Origin: Brumimicrobium sp964585545
GTDB taxonomy: Bacteria; Bacteroidota; Bacteroidia; Flavobacteriales_D; Crocinitomicaceae
Direction: 5' to 3'
Assembly (NCBI GenBank): GCA_964585545.1
Contig: CAZPDT010000015.1
Span: forward strand, 25,120-89,119
DNA length: 64,000 nucleotides
The notes beneath the pieces were generated by a model. It did no database searches. It was given only the letters and a program-made list of their open reading frames with translations, and was not told where the DNA came from. The position numbers and the translations under genes are program-made. Numbering within the stretch: position 1 is the first letter of the stretch; each line of letters begins with the position of its first letter. Positions 42,745-51,400 of this stretch are shown here, piece after piece.

Positions 42745-42793
42745 TATTGAAGCGAAATAAAATTGTTTTAGGTGTATCTTTTTTAAATAATTT

Positions 42794-43633
42794 ATGTCAT
42801 ACATAGGGAAAACTGTAGCGTTAACAATTGACCGATTTACAAGTGTTGGCGCTTATCTAACAGATAATGATGAATTTGAGGTTTTACTCCCCAATAAATA
42901 TCTGTCAGACAACATGGAGGTTGACCAAGAAGTTCAAGTCTATATCTACAATGATTCTGACGACCGTCCCGTTGCTACAACTGAAACTCCAAAAATAAAA
43001 CTGAATCAGTTCGCTGCGCTTCAGGTAAAGGAAATGACAGAGTTTGGTGCTTTTCTTGACTGGGGTTTAGAAAAGGATTTACTCGTTCCTTTTAAAGAGC
43101 AAAACAGTAAAATGATAGAAGGCGGAACTTATGTTGTTCGTTTAATCCTAGATGAACAAACCAATCGCCTAATTGGAACAGCTAAAGTAAACCGTTATTT
43201 AGAACAAGATATAAAAGACCTTGAACAAGGAGATCAAGTAGATTTATTTATCGCAGAGGTCTCAGAATTGGGTAGAAAAGTAATTGTAAACAATACCTAC
43301 AGCGGTTTAATATTTAATGACCATATCGTAAAGAAACTTTATACTGGTCAATTGATAACAGGCTATGTTGATTTTATTCGTCAAGATGGTAAAATTGATA
43401 TTTCTCTTGTTCCTGTAGGTATAGAAAAATTTGATGTTTTTTCTGAAAAAGTATTGGAATACTTACACGATAATGACGGTATAAGTGAAGTTACTGATAA
43501 GTCCTCTCCCGATTTAATTCGTTCCGAACTGGGAATGAGTAAGAAATCTTTTAAAAAAGCAGTAGGCAACCTGTATAAGAACAGAAAAATTAAGCTTACC
43601 AATACTACCATTGAATTGCTTCAACTCCCTTAA
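42794..43633 (+). CDS. CvfB-like S1 RNA-binding protein
   Basis: 279 residues. Repeated S1-like beta barrels: GKTVALTIDRFTSVGAYLTD, then LQVKEMTEFGAFLDWGLEKD (the most typical S1 piece), then VDLFIAEVSELGRKVIVN. A C-terminal winged helix follows (SPDLIRSELGMSKKSFKKAV, then GNLYKNRKIKLTNTTIELL). This is the CvfB/YitL arrangement, an RNA-binding protein tied to virulence-gene expression in Staphylococcus; its role here is unknown. The TAA stop is part of a TTAACCCG repeat. Confidence 0.9.
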   Translation: MSYIGKTVALTIDRFTSVGAYLTDNDEFEVLLPNKYLSDNMEVDQEVQVYIYNDSDDRPVATTETPKIKLNQFAALQVKEMTEFGAFLDWGLEKDLLVPFKEQNSKMIEGGTYVVRLILDEQTNRLIGTAKVNRYLEQDIKDLEQGDQVDLFIAEVSELGRKVIVNNTYSGLIFNDHIVKKLYTGQLITGYVDFIRQDGKIDISLVPVGIEKFDVFSEKVLEYLHDNDGISEVTDKSSPDLIRSELGMSKKSFKKAVGNLYKNRKIKLTNTTIELLQLP

Positions 43634-43722
43634 CCCGTATAATTGTTTTAGATTGTAGATGGGAGATGTAAGAATGTTAGCTATTTTGTTTTACAAAAGA
43701 TTTCTGTCTTGAAGCGTGGGTT
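43630..43722. repeat. 93-bp TTAACCC...GGGTTAA element at the CvfB gene end
   Basis: Begins TTAACCCGTATAATT, overlapping the CvfB stop codon, and ends GAAGCGTGGGTTAA. The right part (TTTTGTTTTACAAAAG ... TGTCTTGAAGCGTGGG) resembles the right end of the 1449-1714 element. No coding potential. Confidence 0.55.
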
Positions 43723-43736
43723 AATAAAGTCCACCC

Positions 43737-43765
43737 AAAAAAGGGAAGTAGAAAGTCCACTTCCC
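43737..43765 (-). terminator. Intrinsic terminator of the TPR-protein gene
   Basis: On the minus strand GGGAAGT-GGACTTTCT-ACTTCCC followed by TTTTTT: 7-bp stem, 9-nt loop, about 50 nt after the stop of the leftward TPR gene. Confidence 0.8.
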
Positions 43766-43814
43766 TATCTAAGTTTTGGGTTTAATAATATTTTTAAAAA
43801 GTATATTATCTGCC

Positions 43815-45032
43815 CTATTTAGCATCTGCTTCTTCAGCACGCTTCTTATACTCTAATGCCTTTTCAGTATTTCCTGTATTTCTATACACCTGGAACAATA
43901 CGCGCAATACACCTGCATTTTCAGGATCTGTTTTAATATATACCTCCAATGGATCAATTGCTTTTTTATACATTTCCGCACTCTCAGCCTTTACCTTTTC
44001 ATAGTTGGGATTATTGAAGTCCATTCGACTTGCTTCTGTTTTTAACTTTTCTCCTATACTCAAGTAAAGAACGCCTAAATTGTAATTGGCATCTGCATAA
44101 TCTGGATCAATTTCTACTGCATGCTTCAAGTATGCCTCTGCTTTAGCAAACATTCTTTGCACTTTTTCCGATTTTTGTTGATAGTTGCCATCAGAAGGGT
44201 CCATCTTTGATAATTCAGTGTTTTCCTTATTCGCTCCTTGAAGATACATTGACCCCATAGTAGAATAGAGGGCTTTATTATCTGGTGTAGACTTTACAAC
44301 AATTTGGAAATACTCTTCTGCTTTATCCAAATCATTCGCCGCTAAGGCCAGATTAATACCGTCTATTGCAACATCTTCACTGTTTGGAAAATCTTCCAAA
44401 ACGCGGGAAACAAAAGTCATTGCTTCATCTGATTTTTCTGTACGTTTAAGAGTATCAATATACCGTCTTGCAGAAACAATTGCATTGGTTTTCATTGCAT
44501 CAAGTTCCTCCTCATCCTTGGCAATTTTTTTGATCTGATAAGCCGTTAAGAAGCCTGAATAAGCCATTTTGTATTTCCTTTGCTTAAAAAACATCTGGCC
44601 GCCCATTACAGATTGTTGCACTTGTTGTTTAAAGAAATCCTTCATCTCTCCTTCCCAACGACGTTTTTTATACGCTTTTTCTGCAGAATTCTTTATAACG
44701 TCTTCAATTGAATCGTTTGTATAAACTTCCAAGCTTTTATCTGTAGAGTCAACCGAAGCCAAAGCAATTAAACCAAAGTTAATTACTGCATTGTAATAAT
44801 TGGCTTTCGGATCGTCTGCCGTTGTCGCATCATTCATTGCCAAATCAATAAGACGTTTGGCTTCCAAAATAGATTTTTTAGCCCCTTCAATATCTTTCTG
44901 CATTAAAGAAGGCATAAAATTCTTATATTCTAAAGCTGCTGAAACAACATTGTTATTTTGAGCATAACTATGCGTTGTAACAACCAACATTAAACAAGAA
45001 ACGATTGTTATTTTTAAATTTTTAAAATTCAT
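43815..45032 (-). CDS. Exported tetratricopeptide repeat protein
   Basis: 405 residues with a signal peptide (LKITIVSCLMLVVTTHSYAQ). At least four to five TPR-like helix pairs: FKQRKYKMAYSGFLTAYQI, ALAANDLDKAEEYFQIVVKS, AEAYLKHAVEIDPDYADAN with YNLGVLYLSIGE, and VYRNTGNTEKALEYKKRAEE. Two inserts (KENTELSKMDPSDGNYQQKS; KLKTEASRMDFNNPNYEKVK) resemble each other, suggesting internal duplication. Probably a periplasmic scaffold. Follows gyrA by 30 bp on the same strand. Confidence 0.85.
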   Translation of the reverse strand: MNFKNLKITIVSCLMLVVTTHSYAQNNNVVSAALEYKNFMPSLMQKDIEGAKKSILEAKRLIDLAMNDATTADDPKANYYNAVINFGLIALASVDSTDKSLEVYTNDSIEDVIKNSAEKAYKKRRWEGEMKDFFKQQVQQSVMGGQMFFKQRKYKMAYSGFLTAYQIKKIAKDEEELDAMKTNAIVSARRYIDTLKRTEKSDEAMTFVSRVLEDFPNSEDVAIDGINLALAANDLDKAEEYFQIVVKSTPDNKALYSTMGSMYLQGANKENTELSKMDPSDGNYQQKSEKVQRMFAKAEAYLKHAVEIDPDYADANYNLGVLYLSIGEKLKTEASRMDFNNPNYEKVKAESAEMYKKAIDPLEVYIKTDPENAGVLRVLFQVYRNTGNTEKALEYKKRAEEADAK

Positions 45033-45062
45033 ATTTTTTCTGTTTTTAAAATTTTCAATTAT

Positions 45063-47657
45063 CTAATCATCATTTTCTGTGCCATTATTTTCTGATTCTT
45101 CCTCAGACCCTGTATCTTCCTGATTGTTGTCTGATGTATTTTCTACACCATTTATCACTTCAGTATCTTCAACTGTTTCTTCCTCTTCTTCTTTAGGCAC
45201 TTTAGCAACTGCGGCAATCTCTTCTTTATCAGAGAGTTTAATCAAGCGAACACCTTGGGCTGCACGACCCATTACTCTAATTTGATCGACATGCACACGA
45301 ATGGTGATACCTCGCTTGGTAATAATCATCAAATCATCTTCGTCAGTAACATTTTTTATAGAAATAAGATTTCCCGTCTTCTCAGTAACAGAAATTGTCT
45401 TAACACCTTTTCCTCCTCTATTTGTTACACGGTAAACTGGGTCGCCAGTCTCTGGATCATTAAAGAAGGAACGTTTTCCATATCCATTCTCTGAAACCAC
45501 TAAAATTGAGTTTTCACTATCTGGATCCAAACAAATCATTCCAACAACTTCATCATTTGGTTTACTCATTGTGACACCTTTAACACCAATAGAATTTCTT
45601 CCTACTGTACGCACTTTTTCTTCATTAAAACGTATTGCATAACCCGACTTTTTAGCCATAATGATTTCTTGTTTTCCATTGGTTAGCTTCGCTTCTATCA
45701 ATTCATCTCCTTCATTAATGTTAATGGCATTAATTCCATTTGACCTTGGTCTAGAATATGCTTCAAGAATGGTCTTTTTAATAATCCCCTTCTTCGTACA
45801 CATCACAATAAAGTGATTGTTGATATAATCCTCATCTGTAAGATCAAGTACATTAATATAGGCCTTTATTTTATCGTCTTTCTCTATATTAATTAAGTTT
45901 TGAATTGCACGGCCTTTTGAAACCTTACTGCCTTCAGGAACTTCAAATACACGCATCCAGAAGCACTTGCCTTTTTCAGTAAAGAACATCAAATAGTTGT
46001 GATTTGTCGCGACGAAAATTGACTCCAGAAAATCTTTATCTCGGGTAGTAGATCCTTTTGAACCTCGTCCTCCCCTATTTTGAACTTTATATTCAGATAA
46101 ACTTGTACGCTTAATGTAACCAGCATGAGAAATAGTAACAACCACCTCTTCGTTAGGAATTAAATCTTCAATTCGCATTTCTGAAGCGGAATATTCAATA
46201 ATTGATCGACGCTCGTCTCCGTATTTATCACGTACATAAATTAATTCTTCTCTTATAATATCCATACGACGAGATTCTTTTGCCAATATATCTTTTAAGT
46301 CAGCAATCAACTCCATCAACTCATTGTATTCTGTTCTCAATTTGTCCTGCTCCAATCCAGTCAACTGACCCAATCGCATTTCAACGATGGCTCTTGACTG
46401 AACGTCGGACAAATCAAATCTTTTCATCAAATTGTTCCTGGCGTCATCACGACTTTTCGAAGCTTTAATAATTTCAATAACTTCATCAATATTGTCAGAG
46501 GCGATAATTAACCCTTCTAATATATGTGCTCTGTCTTCCGCTTTCTTTAGTTCAAACTCCGTCCTTCTAGTCACTACCTCATGGCGAAAATCTACAAAAT
46601 GACCAATAATTTGTTTTAAATTCAACTGCTCCGGTTTTCCGTTAACCAAACAGATGTTGTTCACGGAAAATGATGTTTGTAAAGCAGTATATTTAAACAA
46701 CTTATTGAGTACAACATTGGGTATAGCGTCGCGTTTCAATTCGTAGACAACACGCATCCCTTTACGGTCAGATTCATCTCTAATATCCGAAATGCCATCA
46801 ATTTTCCCATCATTCACCAAGTCAGCAGTTCTCTTAATCATATCTGCTTTATTGACTTGATATGGAATTTCCGAAACAATAATCACTTCTTTTCCATTCT
46901 TATCCTCTTCTATATTGGCTTTGGCACGCATAACAATACGACCTCGCCCTGTTTCGAAGGCTTCTCTTACACCGTCATAACCATAAATTGTACCACCAGT
47001 TGGGAAATCAGGCGCTTTAATGTGCTCCATCAATCCCGCAATATCAATATCATTGTTGTCTATATATGCAATTGTTCCATTGACAACTTCTGTAAGGTTA
47101 TGTGGCGCCATATTGGTTGCCATTCCAACTGCAATACCGCTCGCACCATTCACCAAAAGGTTAGGTATTTTTGTAGGCAATACAGTAGGTTCTTGCAGAC
47201 TGTCATCAAAATTGTTTCTATAATCAACCGTATCTTTTTCTAAATCCGACAACATTTCTTCAGAGACCTTTTGCAAACGCGCCTCTGTATAACGCATAGC
47301 AGCAGGACTATCTCCATCGACAGAGCCGAAGTTTCCTTGTCCATCAACCAAAGGATAACGTAAAGACCAATGCTGTGCCATACGCACCATGGTATCATAC
47401 ACGGAACTGTCTCCGTGAGGATGGTATTTACCCAACACTTCTCCAACAATTCTTGCTGACTTTTTATGGGCTTTGTTTGAATACACACCAATCCCTTGCA
47501 TACCGTACAGCACACGCCTATGTACTGGTTTAAATCCATCACGCACATCTGGAAGCGCACGTGATACAATAACTGACATCGAGTAATCGATGTACGAGGA
47601 TTTCATCTCATCTTCAATGTTAATCTTAATGATTCTTTCTCCTTCTGCTTCTGCCAT
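45063..47657 (-). CDS. gyrA: DNA gyrase subunit A
   Basis: Breaks and rejoins DNA in the gyrase A2B2 complex to introduce negative supercoils. 864 residues. Catalytic Tyr123 in AAMRYTEARL; quinolone-determining region HPHGDSSVYD with Ser84 and Asp88 (counterparts of E. coli Ser83/Asp87), i.e. the sensitive-type residues. The C-terminal pinwheel contains the GyrA-box QNRGGRGSKG, which separates it from ParC. The last ~50 residues are very acidic (KVPKEEEEETVEDTEVINGV and beyond), a regulatory tail as in some gyrases. Divergent from clpC. Confidence 0.98.
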   Translation of the reverse strand: MAEAEGERIIKINIEDEMKSSYIDYSMSVIVSRALPDVRDGFKPVHRRVLYGMQGIGVYSNKAHKKSARIVGEVLGKYHPHGDSSVYDTMVRMAQHWSLRYPLVDGQGNFGSVDGDSPAAMRYTEARLQKVSEEMLSDLEKDTVDYRNNFDDSLQEPTVLPTKIPNLLVNGASGIAVGMATNMAPHNLTEVVNGTIAYIDNNDIDIAGLMEHIKAPDFPTGGTIYGYDGVREAFETGRGRIVMRAKANIEEDKNGKEVIIVSEIPYQVNKADMIKRTADLVNDGKIDGISDIRDESDRKGMRVVYELKRDAIPNVVLNKLFKYTALQTSFSVNNICLVNGKPEQLNLKQIIGHFVDFRHEVVTRRTEFELKKAEDRAHILEGLIIASDNIDEVIEIIKASKSRDDARNNLMKRFDLSDVQSRAIVEMRLGQLTGLEQDKLRTEYNELMELIADLKDILAKESRRMDIIREELIYVRDKYGDERRSIIEYSASEMRIEDLIPNEEVVVTISHAGYIKRTSLSEYKVQNRGGRGSKGSTTRDKDFLESIFVATNHNYLMFFTEKGKCFWMRVFEVPEGSKVSKGRAIQNLINIEKDDKIKAYINVLDLTDEDYINNHFIVMCTKKGIIKKTILEAYSRPRSNGINAININEGDELIEAKLTNGKQEIIMAKKSGYAIRFNEEKVRTVGRNSIGVKGVTMSKPNDEVVGMICLDPDSENSILVVSENGYGKRSFFNDPETGDPVYRVTNRGGKGVKTISVTEKTGNLISIKNVTDEDDLMIITKRGITIRVHVDQIRVMGRAAQGVRLIKLSDKEEIAAVAKVPKEEEEETVEDTEVINGVENTSDNNQEDTGSEEESENNGTENDD

Positions 47658-47758
47658 CTTGATTTTTTAAATTTAGTGCGCTTTTCTTTGCGCGTTTTGA
47701 ATGTCCGAAAGTAAGCATTTTAATCCTAAAAAATACATCTACTTACTTTATTTATAAA

Positions 47759-47766
47759 CAAAAATA
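47759..47766 (-). promoter_or_regulatory. Candidate -7 box of gyrA
   Basis: On the minus strand TATTTTTG, exact TAnnTTTG, about 100 nt before the gyrA ATG, in the shared gyrA/clpC intergenic region. Confidence 0.4.
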
Positions 47767-47871
47767 TGTGGAAAATTGTGAACAACTTTAAACCAAATTG
47801 AAACTAAAACGTTATATTTTTGGAATGTGCTATAAATCTCATTATTTTTATAGTAATCGGTATAAAATATG

Positions 47872-47879
47872 TATATTCG
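47872..47879 (+). promoter_or_regulatory. Candidate near-consensus -7 box of clpC
   Basis: TATATTCG, one mismatch to TAnnTTTG, ending only 6 nt before the clpC ATG; transcription would start at or next to the ATG (leaderless). Confidence 0.35.
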
Positions 47880-47885
47880 TAGATT

Positions 47886-50438
47886 ATGGAAGCAAAATTT
47901 TCACCAAGAGTAAAAGATGTTATTAATTTTAGTCGTGAAGAGGCTTTGCGCCTTGGGAACGACTATATAGGTGTTGAGCATCTATTGTTGGGCCTTATCC
48001 GTGAAGGTGAAGGACTGGCGATTCAGGTATTGAATGAATTCAACATAGATTTCAATCAAATCCGACATCAGATTGAATCATACCTCAGCAAATCGACTCA
48101 ATTTTCAGTAAAAGAGTTAACGAATATCCCTTTGGTTAAACAAGCTGAAAAAGTGCTTAAAATTACCTACTTAGAAGCAAAGCTATTCAAAAGCTCTGTC
48201 ATAGGAACGGAGCATCTACTGTTGTCTATTCTTAAAGATGAAAACAATATTGCTTGTCGTACACTCAATAAAAATGGAGTGATCTACGAAAATGCAAAAG
48301 ATGAGATTGAAGCGATGCTCGAGGAAAACAATCCCAAATTTGAATTCCCAAGCGCCGATGATACTGGTGATGCTGGATTTGCAGGTGGGTCAGGACCTTC
48401 TGGAAGCTCAAGAAAACCAAGTGATACGAAATCAAAAACACCTGTCCTCGATAATTTTGGTCGCGACTTAACCAAATTGGCAGAAAATGATCAACTCGAC
48501 CCCATTGTTGGTCGTGAAATAGAAATTGAACGGGTCAGTCAAATTTTGTCTCGTCGAAAAAAGAACAATCCTATACTTATAGGAGAACCTGGAGTAGGTA
48601 AAAGTGCAATTGCTGAAGGCTTGGCATTGCGCATCGTTCAACGAAAAGTTTCTCGTGTGCTTTTTAACAAAAGAATTATTTCTTTGGATTTGGCCTCTTT
48701 AGTTGCGGGAACGAAATACCGTGGACAATTCGAAGAAAGAATGAAAGCTGTAATGGCAGAAATTGAAAAAAACAGAGATGTTATCCTTTTTATTGATGAA
48801 ATCCATACTATTGTCGGTGCAGGTGGTGCAAGTGGATCTTTGGACGCATCAAACATGTTTAAACCCGCTTTAGCCCGAGGAGAATTACAAGTCATCGGAG
48901 CGACAACACTGGATGAATACCGTCAGTATGTTGAGAAAGATGGTGCTTTGGAACGCCGCTTTCAAAAAATACTTGTAGAGGCAACCAACATCGAAGAAAC
49001 TGAACAAATTCTTGAAAATATTAAAGATCGGTATGAAGATCATCACAATGTAACTTATACTGAAGAGGCAATTAAAGCCTGCGTTGCGCTTACTGAACGC
49101 TATATTTCTGATCGACATCTTCCAGACAAAGCAATTGATGCATTGGATGAAGTGGGTTCAAGAGTTCACATTACAAATATTAATGTCCCTCAAGCAATAA
49201 TTGATATTGAAAAGAAAATTGAAACCATAAAAAATGAAAAAAATAATGTGATTAAATCACAAAAATATGAAGAAGCAGCAGAATTGAGAGATACTGAAAA
49301 AAATCTTCAAGATCAATTAGACGAAGAGAAGTTGAAATGGGAAGAGGATACTAAAAATCACCGTGTCACTATAACAGAAGATGATGTTGCAGACGTTGTT
49401 TCTATGATGACAGGAATTCCAATTCAAAGAATTGCAGAAAAAGAAAGTGGAAAACTGGCCAAAATGGAAGATGAATTGAAAAGAAATATTATTGGACAGG
49501 ATGAAGCTGTAGAGAAAGTAGTAAAAGCGATTCAACGCAATAGAGCAGGACTCAAAGACCCCAACAAACCAATTGGCTCTTTCTTTTTTCTCGGACCTAC
49601 TGGTGTAGGAAAAACTTTACTCGCCAAAGTCTTGGCCAAACACATGTTTGATTCCGAAGAAGCTTTGATTCGAATGGATATGTCTGAATATATGGAGAAG
49701 TTTTCCATCTCTCGCTTAGTAGGTGCACCTCCAGGATATATCGGCTATGAAGAAGGTGGTCAATTAACCGAAAAGGTAAGGAGAAAACCTTATTCTATTA
49801 TTCTTTTGGATGAAATAGAAAAAGCACATCCAGACGTATTTAATTTACTTCTTCAGGCTTTAGATGACGGACACATGACCGATGGATTAGGACGTAAAGT
49901 CGATTTTAAGAATACCATCATCATTATGACTTCTAATATTGGAGCAAGACAACTTCAAGACTTTGGAACGGGTGTTGGTTTTGGAACTTCGGCAAAATTG
50001 GCCTCAACTGATGACGATCAAAAAGCAGTTATTCAAAAGGCCTTGCGCAAAGCCTTTTCTCCAGAGTTCTTGAACCGTGTTGATGATATGATCTTATTCA
50101 AATCACTCGAACGCAACGATATTTATAGAATTATTGATTTGGAGTTGGCAAACCTCTACGATAGGATTAATGAATTGGGTTATGAAATTGAATTGCATAA
50201 ATCAGCCAAAGATTTTATTGTTGATAAAGGATACGACGAAAAGTTTGGAGCGCGCCCTCTAAAACGTGCTATTCAAAAATATATTGAAGATCCTTTGGCC
50301 GACCAAATCATCAATTCTAAAGTAAAGGAAGGGGATAAAATCATCTTAGATCTAAACAAGAAAAAGGATGGACTAACTTCTACCATATCAAGCCCAAAAA
50401 ATAAGGAGATAAAAGATTCAAAAGACGACGAAAATTAA
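47886..50438 (+). CDS. clpC: ATP-dependent Clp protease ATP-binding subunit ClpC
   Basis: An unfoldase that delivers proteins to ClpP. 850 residues: N-domain repeats (residues ~1-145, LGNDYIGVEHLLLGLI and IGTEHLLLSILKDEN), a Gly/Ser-rich linker (~158-180) and AAA-1 with Walker A GEPGVGKS (233-240) and Walker B VILFIDEIH. A ClpC-type middle domain carries a UVR-like segment (SQKYEEAAELRDTEKNLQDQ), then AAA-2 with GPTGVGKT and RPLKRAIQKYIEDPLA. The Lys/Ser-rich tail is unstructured. clpP is not in the window. A good terminator follows. Confidence 0.97.
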   Translation: MEAKFSPRVKDVINFSREEALRLGNDYIGVEHLLLGLIREGEGLAIQVLNEFNIDFNQIRHQIESYLSKSTQFSVKELTNIPLVKQAEKVLKITYLEAKLFKSSVIGTEHLLLSILKDENNIACRTLNKNGVIYENAKDEIEAMLEENNPKFEFPSADDTGDAGFAGGSGPSGSSRKPSDTKSKTPVLDNFGRDLTKLAENDQLDPIVGREIEIERVSQILSRRKKNNPILIGEPGVGKSAIAEGLALRIVQRKVSRVLFNKRIISLDLASLVAGTKYRGQFEERMKAVMAEIEKNRDVILFIDEIHTIVGAGGASGSLDASNMFKPALARGELQVIGATTLDEYRQYVEKDGALERRFQKILVEATNIEETEQILENIKDRYEDHHNVTYTEEAIKACVALTERYISDRHLPDKAIDALDEVGSRVHITNINVPQAIIDIEKKIETIKNEKNNVIKSQKYEEAAELRDTEKNLQDQLDEEKLKWEEDTKNHRVTITEDDVADVVSMMTGIPIQRIAEKESGKLAKMEDELKRNIIGQDEAVEKVVKAIQRNRAGLKDPNKPIGSFFFLGPTGVGKTLLAKVLAKHMFDSEEALIRMDMSEYMEKFSISRLVGAPPGYIGYEEGGQLTEKVRRKPYSIILLDEIEKAHPDVFNLLLQALDDGHMTDGLGRKVDFKNTIIIMTSNIGARQLQDFGTGVGFGTSAKLASTDDDQKAVIQKALRKAFSPEFLNRVDDMILFKSLERNDIYRIIDLELANLYDRINELGYEIELHKSAKDFIVDKGYDEKFGARPLKRAIQKYIEDPLADQIINSKVKEGDKIILDLNKKKDGLTSTISSPKNKEIKDSKDDEN

Positions 50439-50448
50439 TTTCTATTTT

Positions 50449-50456
50449 TACTTTTG
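50449..50456 (+). promoter_or_regulatory. TAnnTTTG box just after clpC
   Basis: TACTTTTG, exact consensus, 41 nt before the next ATG. It overlaps the region just before the clpC terminator hairpin, so a transcript for the next gene would begin inside the stem. Weak support. Confidence 0.3.
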
Positions 50457-50460
50457 CAAC

Positions 50461-50485
50461 AGGGAGTTTAACACTCCCTTTTTTT
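50461..50485 (+). terminator. Intrinsic terminator after clpC
   Basis: AGGGAGT-TTAAC-ACTCCCT followed by a run of seven T, 23 nt after the clpC stop. Confidence 0.88.
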
Positions 50486-50496
50486 AACTTCATTTT

Positions 50497-51360
50497 ATGA
50501 GGAACTTATTGATTTTTCTATTATTTCTTGCTTTGAATACATCTTATTCTTTTACACAAGAAAATCCAACCTTGGTAAATATCCCTTATCAAGTGTTTGT
50601 GAATGGAGGAAAGAATGATTTCCAATCTATCTTATATCAAGATGATACCTTACAATCAGAAGTTAAAAAAATGTATTCTCAGGGGAATTTGTATGGTTTT
50701 GACCTTCTCCCAGAACTCAGTGATTTTAAATCTTATTGGAAGAAATTTAAAAACAATTGGTTTTACATTCAATTCAAAAAAGAGGGAAAGCCGTTGCTCC
50801 TTTTTAAAGGACTAAAAACCTCAGGCGATGAGCGTGAATTTGTAGAGATTTATGCCCCCGACCGACCCGCTGATCAATTGTTGCTTTTTAGCTCTGTTGG
50901 ACGCCTATTGGCTTATAAAAAACATCCTTTTACAAATCATTTGATTCTCTTCGTTCATCAATATCCTTGTTGTAGAAGCGCAAGTCATACCATCTACACA
51001 ATTAGAGAAATTAAAAACAAGATAAAGCAAAAATCAAGGTTTTTTGTTGGTAGAGATAATGGTGATATGGTGGGACCTTTCTTTCCTGAAAAAGTACATT
51101 TTGACAACGTTTATCACAAGTTAAATAAGAGAACTGAACTCCGCTGGTCTCCTGAAGTAGTCAATGAAAACGCCTTCTTAAATTGGACACAATCCAATTT
51201 GATTATTCATTATGAAAAAGGAGCAATTTATAAAATTTTATACGAAAAAGAAGGATGGCAGTTTGTGTTGTTCCTCAGTGGAATCGCGGAAGAACAAAGC
51301 ATGATGCTCAATTATACGAATTTTAAAAACAAAGGAGTTTATGGTTGGATTAAAAAATAA
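50497..51360 (+). CDS. Hypothetical exported protein
   Basis: 287 residues with a signal peptide (LLIFLLFLALNTSYSFTQ). The rest is aromatic- and strand-rich: SYWKKFKNNWFYIQFKKEGK, then LLFSSVGRLLAYKKHPFTNH and LILFVHQYPCCRSASHTIYT, where CC and the following His are noteworthy. I do not recognise a family. Its start follows the clpC terminator by 11 nt, so it may have its own promoter or depend on readthrough. Confidence 0.7.
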   Translation: MRNLLIFLLFLALNTSYSFTQENPTLVNIPYQVFVNGGKNDFQSILYQDDTLQSEVKKMYSQGNLYGFDLLPELSDFKSYWKKFKNNWFYIQFKKEGKPLLLFKGLKTSGDEREFVEIYAPDRPADQLLLFSSVGRLLAYKKHPFTNHLILFVHQYPCCRSASHTIYTIREIKNKIKQKSRFFVGRDNGDMVGPFFPEKVHFDNVYHKLNKRTELRWSPEVVNENAFLNWTQSNLIIHYEKGAIYKILYEKEGWQFVLFLSGIAEEQSMMLNYTNFKNKGVYGWIKK

Positions 51361-51383
51361 ACCTAAATTTCCCAAAAGACCAA

Positions 51384-51391
51384 TATATTTG
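51384..51391 (+). promoter_or_regulatory. Candidate -7 box of the CCA/poly(A) polymerase gene
   Basis: TATATTTG, exact TAnnTTTG, ending 9 nt before the ATG: a 2-4 nt leader is expected. Confidence 0.5.
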
Positions 51392-51400
51392 CACTCATAA

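Noticed and set aside
46857..47569. Several antisense open frames inside gyrA
   Set aside because: Shadows of a strongly conserved gene; no start signals or protein features.
45063..47657. ParC instead of GyrA
   Set aside because: The GyrA-box (QNRGGRG) in the C-terminal domain favours GyrA.
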